9,571 nt of DNA from Candidatus Omnitrophota bacterium (lineage in GTDB: Bacteria; Omnitrophota; Gorgyraeia; Gygaellales; Profunditerraquicolaceae): contig JAUYEC010000110.1 of NCBI GenBank assembly GCA_030691585.1, positions 1 through 9,571 on the forward strand, given 5' to 3'. A model generated the notes under the pieces. The model was not told the DNA's origin and did not search any database. It saw only the letters and a program-made list of their open reading frames with translations. Shown in pieces: positions 4,929 to 9,571 of this stretch (its first letter is position 1; every line of letters starts with the position of its first letter). The position numbers and the translations under genes were made by a program.

Positions 4929-6746
4929 CTAATCCAATTCGAATTCTTTCTGCCAGGCGCTATCTTTCGGTTGCACCACCTGTTCCCTCTTATCCAGAAA
5001 GATATTTTCCATCACCAGGTAATCCATTTCCGTGCGCATAAAGCAGGCAAAGGCCTGTTGCGGGCTGCATACCAGGGGCTCGCCCCGGACATTAAAGGAA
5101 GTATTTATTATAACAGGGCATCCGGTTAATGCATAGAACTTAAGAATAAGGTCATAATAAAGCGGATTGTCATCTTTTTTGACGGTCTGCACGCGCGCCG
5201 AATAATCTACATGGGTAACCGCCGGGATCAGGGAGCGCTTTATTTTCAACTTATCAAACCCGGCAAGAGAAGATTCCACGCTGTCTTGTATTACTCTCTT
5301 ACTAACAGCCACGGGCGCCGTTAAAAGCATGTAAGGGCTGCTGCTGTTTAGCTCAAACCATTCCGGGGCGGTATCCAGCAGCACAGACGGGGCAAACGGC
5401 CGGAAAGACTCACGGAATTTTATTTTCAGGTTCATCTTTGACTGCATTTCGCTGCTGCGCGCGTCGCCGATTATGCTGCGCGCCCCCAGTGCGCGCGGCC
5501 CGAATTCCATCCGGCCCTGGAACCAACCGATCACCTTTTGCCGCGCTAACAGCTCAGAAACCGCACCGGGAATCTCGGAATATTGCATTTTCCGGTAAGG
5601 CGCGCCGCGTTTGATCAAAAAATCTTCTATGTCCTGCGGGCTGAAACCCGGGCCCAATAAAGACGCCTTCTGCGTATCATTTATGCCGTCAGCAACGCGC
5701 TCATTGCCGGCGTATTTGTACCAGGCAAGGAGTGCCGCACCCAACGCGCCTCCGGCATCTCCTGCGGCAGGCTGGACCCAAACCTCCCTGAACGGGCCGT
5801 CGCGCAAAATCCGTCCGTTACCCACGCAATTAAGGGCAACGCCGCCGGCTAGGCACAGCCTATCAAGTCCGGTGACTTTGTGCGCCTGACGGCTCATGCG
5901 CAACATTATCTCTTCGGTGATTTTCTGGATGGACGCTGCCACATCCATATAAATTGCCGTTATTCTTGTCTCGGGACGGCGCGCGGCCGCGCCAAAAAGC
6001 TTTTCAAAACGCAGGTTGATCATCTTCAGACTGTCGCAGAAACCGAAATAACGCATATTCAATTTAAAAGAACCGTCGTCTTTTAAATCAATAAGTTCAT
6101 CCAGGATTATTTGAGTATATTTAGGCAGGCCGTAAGGAGCAAGGCCCATTAATTTATATTCCCCGGAATTCACCTTGAAACCGGTGTAATAGGTAAAAGC
6201 CGAATACAACAGGCCCAGCGAATGCGGAAATTTTAGAGTATAAAGGATCTCAATATCATTACCACGGCCGATACCAAAGCTGGCGGTGTCATGCTCGCCG
6301 ACACCGTCCATGGTCAGGAAGGCCGCTTCCTTAAACGGTGAAGGATAAAACGCGCTTGCGGCGTGCGATTCATGGTGCTCAAAGAATAAAACCTTGCCGT
6401 CATAGCCGAGTTCTTTCCTGATTATATCCGGGGTCCAGAGCTTTTGCTTGAGCCATAAAGGCATGGCCTGGATAAACTGGGATATGCCCCGGGGGGAGAC
6501 GGCAAGAGATGTCTCCAGGATGCGCTCAAATTTCAAAAAAGGCTTCTCGTAAAAACAGACCAGGTCGAGTTCTCTAGCACTTATACCGGCCTGCTTCAGG
6601 CACCATTCTATGGATTGGACGGGGAAATTAAAATCGTGCTTTTTGCGGCTGAATCTTTCCTCTTGAGCCGCGGCGATAATCTCTCCGTCGCGGACAAGGG
6701 CTGCCGCGCTATCATGGTAAAAACAGGATATGCCTAATATATTCAT
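4929..6746 (-). CDS. O-carbamoyltransferase, NodU/CmcH (SxtI-like) family
   Basis: 605 residues, the usual length of this two-domain family. The N-terminal TsaD-like domain makes carbamoyl-adenylate from carbamoyl phosphate and ATP; the C-terminal half helps transfer the carbamoyl group to a hydroxyl on a small molecule or sugar. Motifs seen: ILGISCFYHDSAAALVRDG (3-21), AAQEERFSRKKHD (26-38), the metal-binding HHESHAAS (124-131), TMDGVGE (145-151), SGEYKLMGLAPYG (194-206), LAGGVALNCVGNGRI (299-313), PAAGDAGGALGAAL (326-339), GRMEFGPRALGARSIIGD (411-428), FRPFAPSV (448-455) and INTSFNVRGEP (547-557). All expected catalytic regions look intact. It is followed by SxtJ-like and DUF5989 genes and preceded by two radical SAM genes. 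The ATG at 6746-6744 has only GGACGA, part of a dispersed repeat, as a weak Shine-Dalgarno. The acceptor substrate is unknown. Confidence 0.95.
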   Translation of the reverse strand: MNILGISCFYHDSAAALVRDGEIIAAAQEERFSRKKHDFNFPVQSIEWCLKQAGISARELDLVCFYEKPFLKFERILETSLAVSPRGISQFIQAMPLWLKQKLWTPDIIRKELGYDGKVLFFEHHESHAASAFYPSPFKEAAFLTMDGVGEHDTASFGIGRGNDIEILYTLKFPHSLGLLYSAFTYYTGFKVNSGEYKLMGLAPYGLPKYTQIILDELIDLKDDGSFKLNMRYFGFCDSLKMINLRFEKLFGAAARRPETRITAIYMDVAASIQKITEEIMLRMSRQAHKVTGLDRLCLAGGVALNCVGNGRILRDGPFREVWVQPAAGDAGGALGAALLAWYKYAGNERVADGINDTQKASLLGPGFSPQDIEDFLIKRGAPYRKMQYSEIPGAVSELLARQKVIGWFQGRMEFGPRALGARSIIGDARSSEMQSKMNLKIKFRESFRPFAPSVLLDTAPEWFELNSSSPYMLLTAPVAVSKRVIQDSVESSLAGFDKLKIKRSLIPAVTHVDYSARVQTVKKDDNPLYYDLILKFYALTGCPVIINTSFNVRGEPLVCSPQQAFACFMRTEMDYLVMENIFLDKREQVVQPKDSAWQKEFELD

Positions 6747-6749
6747 TTT

Positions 6750-6781
6750 GTCGTCCGTCGTCCGTATATCGTCGTTCGTCT
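6750..6781 (-). repeat. ACGGACGAC-type repeat directly before the carbamoyltransferase start
   Basis: On the minus strand this reads GACGAACGAC-GATATACGGAC-GACGGACGAC, built from ACGA/ACG units, and ends 3 nt before the ATG. Near copies lie in the same place before the two radical SAM genes. The GGACGA at its end is the only Shine-Dalgarno-like element here. Confidence 0.65.
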
Positions 6782-6810
6782 GTAGGGACAGGTTTAAAAC
6801 CTGTCCCTAC
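6782..6810. repeat. 29-bp REP-like palindrome, copy D
   Basis: Identical to copy C (central A). It starts 7 nt after the stop of the 362-residue radical SAM gene and joins the ACGGACGAC-type repeat through one base. Confidence 0.9.
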
Positions 6811-6817
6811 AAAAGTT

Positions 6818-7906
6818 TTATATTAACCCTTGTTTCCAAAAATTAAAATTATATCGCACAAAATTGGTCAAAGGCAGCGTCAATCTGGTCTCCACGTAAC
6901 AGACAGAAAAGTTTTTACGGCAGAGCCGGCACTTAGTAAGGCGCGATACCTCGTCACGGTATTGACGGCTGCTAAAAACCTTTTTCAGGCCTTCCCGGAC
7001 ATCGTAACCGCCTGTCCAATCTTTACCGACAATGCAGGGATACATCAATCCGTCCTGGGTAAATTCAGCGCAAAAAGACGGATAAATACAATCCTGCTCA
7101 AATATATCTTTTTTAAATTCCCCGGCAAAAAAATCCGGGATGCAATTCAAAAAGTAAGCGCTGTTTGAAACACTCTTTTTCTTTAGGAGCCCGGCGATGA
7201 CCGCTTTTACTTTACTGATATCTATTTCCTGCGCCTTTGGCGCCTGGTAATTTGCCGCCTGCCCGTTAAATTCCGGATGGACATAAACCGGCTGCAATTT
7301 TTGCAGTACCCCCATTGACGCAACCAGCTCTGCCAGGGCGAGGATATCATCTAAATTCCAGGGGGAAATAACCGTGTTTACGGTAATGCCGGTGGCCGGA
7401 GAATGCTTCTTCACTAGCTTGATCGCGCCAATGGCCCGGTCAAACGCTCCGACTGCCCCTCTTATGGCGTCGTGTTTAACGCCAAGCGCGTCAATACTCA
7501 CCGACAAACTATCCAATCCGGATTTGGCAATGCCGACGGCAGTGTCTTCGGATAATAAATAACCATTGGTCACTAAATTTACAAAGGGTATCTTTGATTT
7601 GGCATAAATTACATAATCCAGGATATTTTTTATTAAAAGCGGCTCCCCGCCGGAAAGCGAGACAAACACCGTCCCCATCTCCGCCAGATCGTCTATAATA
7701 CGCTTAAAGTCCTCGAGCGGCAAAGTATCCTGCCGGGGATTATTCTTGATGTTACACATCCGGCAATCAAAATTACACTTGTTGGTCAGTTGAAACGTAG
7801 CCAGGAGCGGAAAATCTCTTCGTAAGAGATAACGGCTGATGTGCCATCTTACCAGGCCGGCTGCAATGCGGACAGAAGATCTATTGAGAGTAATAATCCT
7901 ATTCAT
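6818..7906 (-). CDS. Radical SAM protein with C-terminal auxiliary-cluster cysteines (SPASM/twitch-like)
   Basis: 362 residues. The radical SAM core shows CNFDCRMC (C44, C48, C51), the CxxxCxxC ligands of the [4Fe-4S] cluster, then SLSGGEPLL (84-91) for SAM binding, NLVTNGYLL (110-118) and SVSIDA (135-140). The C-terminal part has further cysteines: C273, C279 and C291 (DCIYPSFC...MYPC) and C326, C329, C336 (KCRLCRKNFSVC), a spacing that fits an auxiliary Fe-S cluster as in SPASM or twitch domains. Such enzymes act on peptides, sugars, lipids or nucleosides, and the motifs do not tell which. The N-terminal 35 residues are basic and amphipathic (RWHISRYLLRRDFP) and could touch a membrane. It lies 71 bp on each side from its operon neighbours. 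The ATG is at 7906-7904 with a repeat-derived GGACGA just upstream. A tailoring step before carbamoylation is inferred. Confidence 0.88.
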   Translation of the reverse strand: MNRIITLNRSSVRIAAGLVRWHISRYLLRRDFPLLATFQLTNKCNFDCRMCNIKNNPRQDTLPLEDFKRIIDDLAEMGTVFVSLSGGEPLLIKNILDYVIYAKSKIPFVNLVTNGYLLSEDTAVGIAKSGLDSLSVSIDALGVKHDAIRGAVGAFDRAIGAIKLVKKHSPATGITVNTVISPWNLDDILALAELVASMGVLQKLQPVYVHPEFNGQAANYQAPKAQEIDISKVKAVIAGLLKKKSVSNSAYFLNCIPDFFAGEFKKDIFEQDCIYPSFCAEFTQDGLMYPCIVGKDWTGGYDVREGLKKVFSSRQYRDEVSRLTKCRLCRKNFSVCYVETRLTLPLTNFVRYNFNFWKQGLI

Positions 7907-7908
7907 GT

Positions 7909-7940
7909 GTCGTCCGTCGTTCGTATTTCGTCGTCCGCCT
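7909..7940 (-). repeat. ACGGACGAC-type repeat directly before the second radical SAM start
   Basis: On the minus strand AGGCGGACGACGAAATACG is followed by AACGACGGACGAC, ending about 3 nt before the ATG. It is alignable with the copies before the carbamoyltransferase and the B12 radical SAM gene (shared ATACGAACGACGGACGAC core). Confidence 0.65.
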
Positions 7941-7969
7941 GTAGGGACAGAATAATATTCTGTCCCTAC
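7941..7969. repeat. 29-bp REP-like palindrome, copy E (variant centre)
   Basis: Arms GTAGGGACAGAATA/TATTCTGTCCCTAC around a central A. The outer ten bases match copies A-D, but the inner four differ on both arms in a complementary way, so pairing is kept. It starts 8 nt after the B12 radical SAM stop and lies 20 bp from copy F. Confidence 0.88.
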
Positions 7970-7977
7970 AAAATATT

Positions 7978-9489
7978 TTAACGTTCATTGTAGGGGCGGG
8001 TTTTAAACCCGCCCCTGCGGAAAATGTGCATCAAATAATACCTCAAATAATCATTCGCCCGCGGGTGGCGCGTACTTACCGCGGAAATAACTTCACAAAA
8101 CAAAGCCGCAAAACGCGGCAGGAAACGCAGCAGTTTATATTTCCCGCTTTTTACCAGGTAGCGGTTAAATTTTTTCGGCAGGAGCGGCGCCACGGAATAT
8201 AACTTACGCAGGGCGTAAAATATTTTTAAGTCAGCGCCTTTTAAAGAACTGCCGTAGACATAAAGTTTGCCTCTGCCCTCTTCTATATCTTCTATGTCTT
8301 TATCGGTCAAGATGCCGTGCCTGCGCGCGATCTCGGTAATATTCGTTTTGGGATAATAGAACAACGCGTAACAGCACAGCCGGTCGGCCCGGGTCGAAAC
8401 AAAAAATTCCGCGGTCAGCTCAAACTCCGCGGCACCTTCATAAGGGATCCCAAAGATATGATCCAGCGAGTAAGAAATACCCATTTTATCGCATATCCGG
8501 ATGGCGCGCTTAATGTGTTCCGTGCTCTCAAAATTGCGCGCCAGCACATTCACGCGCGTCGGCTCATGCATGGTCTGGATGCCGAATTGCAGCCGGCTGC
8601 ACCCGGAATCTCTCAGGGCCAAGGCTGTTTCTTCATCAATGACATTTGTGGAAGTCATACAGCTATACGGCAAATTTATCTCGGCCCTATACTTGGGGAT
8701 AAATTCCTTGAACCAGGCTTTATTTCCCACAAAGAGATCGTCCATAAAGGCGACTGATGTATAATTGTATCTCTTCTTCATCACCCTTAACTCTTCAAGA
8801 ACATTATCCGGTGTGCGCTGGCGCACAAATTTTCCTAAACCTGCGTAGAAATCCTTGAGCACATCGTTATAACAATAGGTGCATTTATAGGGGCAGCCGC
8901 GGCTGGTCATCAGCATATATTTGCCATTTTTAATCGGGATGACACCGGCGAAAAGTTCCTTATCCGGGAAAGGCAGGCGGTCAAGATCCGCGGCCAATGC
9001 CCGCACTGGATTTTTAAGCACCTGGCCGTTTTTCTTGAACCAAATATTGTTTATAGAATAGTTGATAGCACCCGCGTCAAATGAATCCGCCAGCTCTAGA
9101 AGAGCCTCTTCTCCCTCGCCCAAACAGACCATATCCACGCAGTTGCGCGCGATTACCCTCTCCGGCACGGCAGTGGCATGCACCCCGCCGAAGATCACCG
9201 GGACATCCAACGCCTTTTTGATATCCTGCGCCGTTGACAGCGCCCAGGCATAGATGTCCGTGCCCACGGAAAAGGCAACCAGGTCCGGTTTTGCGGCCGC
9301 AACCTCACAGATCACCCGCTTGCGCGCGGAAAACACCTTGGCCAGCATTGGCAGAGAAAGATACTGTTTGTCGTCAAAAAGTGCCGGGTCAAAAGCAAGC
9401 GACACCGTATGTCCCCGCGCTTTTAAAACACTGGAGAGATATTCTATGGCCAGCGATTCAGCACCCATGTATACGAAGGTGATTTTCAT
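7978..9489 (-). CDS. B12-binding-domain radical SAM enzyme (class B / BchE-like)
   Basis: 503 residues. Residues 1-135 form a Rossmann-type cobalamin-binding domain: MKITFVYMG, a DLVAFSVGTDIYAWAL stretch near 69-84, PVIFGGVHATAVPE (97-110) and DMVCLGEGEEALLEL (119-133). No DxHxxG motif is seen, as is usual in radical SAM relatives that bind cobalamin without a lower histidine. A linker with LDRLPFPDKELF (169-180) leads to the radical SAM core: TSRGCPYKCTYCYND (195-209; ligands C199, C203, C206), AFMDDLF, RLQFGIQT and a GISYSLDHIFGIPYEG stretch. Residues from about 400 on are a basic helical region of unknown role. Family members carry out methyl transfer to unactivated carbon or phosphorus, ring formation or ring contraction; which applies here cannot be told. 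It is the first visible gene of the operon. The last residues, RRGGFKTRPY, are encoded by palindrome F, so the tail is probably an acquired extension. GGACGACGA lies upstream of the ATG. Confidence 0.92.
   Translation of the reverse strand: MKITFVYMGAESLAIEYLSSVLKARGHTVSLAFDPALFDDKQYLSLPMLAKVFSARKRVICEVAAAKPDLVAFSVGTDIYAWALSTAQDIKKALDVPVIFGGVHATAVPERVIARNCVDMVCLGEGEEALLELADSFDAGAINYSINNIWFKKNGQVLKNPVRALAADLDRLPFPDKELFAGVIPIKNGKYMLMTSRGCPYKCTYCYNDVLKDFYAGLGKFVRQRTPDNVLEELRVMKKRYNYTSVAFMDDLFVGNKAWFKEFIPKYRAEINLPYSCMTSTNVIDEETALALRDSGCSRLQFGIQTMHEPTRVNVLARNFESTEHIKRAIRICDKMGISYSLDHIFGIPYEGAAEFELTAEFFVSTRADRLCCYALFYYPKTNITEIARRHGILTDKDIEDIEEGRGKLYVYGSSLKGADLKIFYALRKLYSVAPLLPKKFNRYLVKSGKYKLLRFLPRFAALFCEVISAVSTRHPRANDYLRYYLMHIFRRGGFKTRPYNER
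7990..8018. repeat. 29-bp REP-like palindrome, copy F, inside a coding region
   Basis: Arms GTAGGGGCGGGTTT/AAACCCGCCCCTGC around a central T, with one outer-arm mismatch (CTGC instead of CTAC). It matches copy G in type. It is wholly inside the 3' end of the B12 radical SAM gene and encodes ten residues, RRGGFKTRPY, followed by NER and the stop. Confidence 0.88.
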
Positions 9490-9539
9490 ATATTCGTCGT
9501 CCGTTTACCCCGAGCGAAGTCGAGGGGTCGTTCGTATCT
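9490..9539 (-). repeat. ACGGACGAC-type repeat, split by an inserted palindrome, before the B12 radical SAM start
   Basis: On the minus strand ATACGAACGAC is followed by a CCCCTCGACTTCGCTCGGGG palindrome and then ACGGACGACGAATAT, directly before the ATG at 9489. In the copy at 7909-7940 the same flanks, ATACGAACGAC and GGACGAC, are contiguous. Confidence 0.65.
9507..9528. repeat. Imperfect palindrome ACCCCGAGCGAAGTCGAGGGGT
   Basis: Outer arms ACCCC and GGGGT with a further partial GA/TC match and a bulge. It interrupts the ACGGACGAC-type repeat. Similar 'CCTCGACTTCGCTCGGGG' elements are widespread dispersed repeats in diverse bacteria (from memory). Confidence 0.7.
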
Positions 9540-9568
9540 GTAGGGGCGGGTTTGAAACCCGCCCCTAC
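9540..9568. repeat. 29-bp REP-like palindrome, copy G
   Basis: Arms GTAGGGGCGGGTTT/AAACCCGCCCCTAC around a central G. It is the GC-rich form of copy A, with A-to-G changes matched by T-to-C on the opposite arm. It lies at the right edge, upstream of the B12 radical SAM gene, where the preceding gene or the operon promoter should be found. Confidence 0.9.
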
Positions 9569-9571
9569 ATA

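Noticed and set aside
5611..6086. Two plus-strand ORFs of 92 and 68 residues
   Set aside because: Both lie opposite conserved carbamoyltransferase motifs and show no family features.
8317..8757. 146-residue plus-strand ORF
   Set aside because: Antisense to the well-conserved B12 radical SAM core; GC-rich codons on the other strand make stop-free shadows likely.
296..9568. CRISPR array, because 29-bp repeats recur
   Set aside because: Spacing between copies ranges from 20 bp to about 4 kb with genes between, and the units are perfect palindromes with no spacer pattern.

Overview
The window carries seven protein genes plus one possible leader-peptide ORF, all on the minus strand, so transcription runs from high to low coordinates. 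The gene content suggests an uncultured, probably Gram-negative bacterium of the Omnitrophota/Elusimicrobiota type. This rests on a secreted SpvB-like protein, a DUF3108 protein, a carbamoyltransferase/SxtJ/DUF5989 trio, and many short palindromic repeats between genes. The taxon is an inference. No rRNA, tRNA, CRISPR array, transposase or phage gene was seen.

Block 1 (about 9489 down to 3425) looks like one six-gene operon. In transcription order it holds a B12-binding-domain radical SAM enzyme, a second radical SAM enzyme with C-terminal extra cysteines, a NodU/CmcH-type O-carbamoyltransferase, an SxtJ-like membrane protein, a 52-residue DUF5989 protein, and a DUF3108 protein. Gaps are 54 to 71 bp. 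The operon ends in a 19-bp perfect hairpin that can terminate on either strand. The last four genes resemble a trio conserved in many bacteria, including the sxtI/J/K block of saxitoxin clusters, with an envelope-associated DUF3108 protein added. With two radical SAM enzymes upstream, this could be a pathway that makes and carbamoylates a small molecule, lipid or surface glycan. The substrate cannot be read from the sequence.

Block 2 (about 3346 down to 355) is a single gene with its own promoter and a roughly 125-nt leader. The leader contains a textbook intrinsic terminator just before the start codon, an alternative helix sharing bases with it, and an 11-codon ORF rich in Leu/Val/Ile with a good Shine-Dalgarno. 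The gene encodes a 943-residue exported protein: Ig-like domain, Pro-rich linker, discoidin-like domain, more Ig-like domains, a ZU5-like region and an SpvB N-terminal domain. It stops where such proteins usually continue into long Rhs/Tc-toxin-like regions, next to a pair of palindromic repeats. Block 3 (280 to 1) is the 5' end of another exported protein, cut by the window edge.

Seven copies of a 29-bp palindrome occur in 9.6 kb. Four follow stop codons by 4 to 11 bp and one forms the C-terminal codons of a radical SAM enzyme. A second repeat (ATACGAACGACGGACGAC-like) lies directly before three start codons, and one copy is interrupted by a third palindrome. The palindromes differ in sequence but keep perfect or near-perfect arm pairing, so they look like REP-type mobile palindromes maintained as hairpins.
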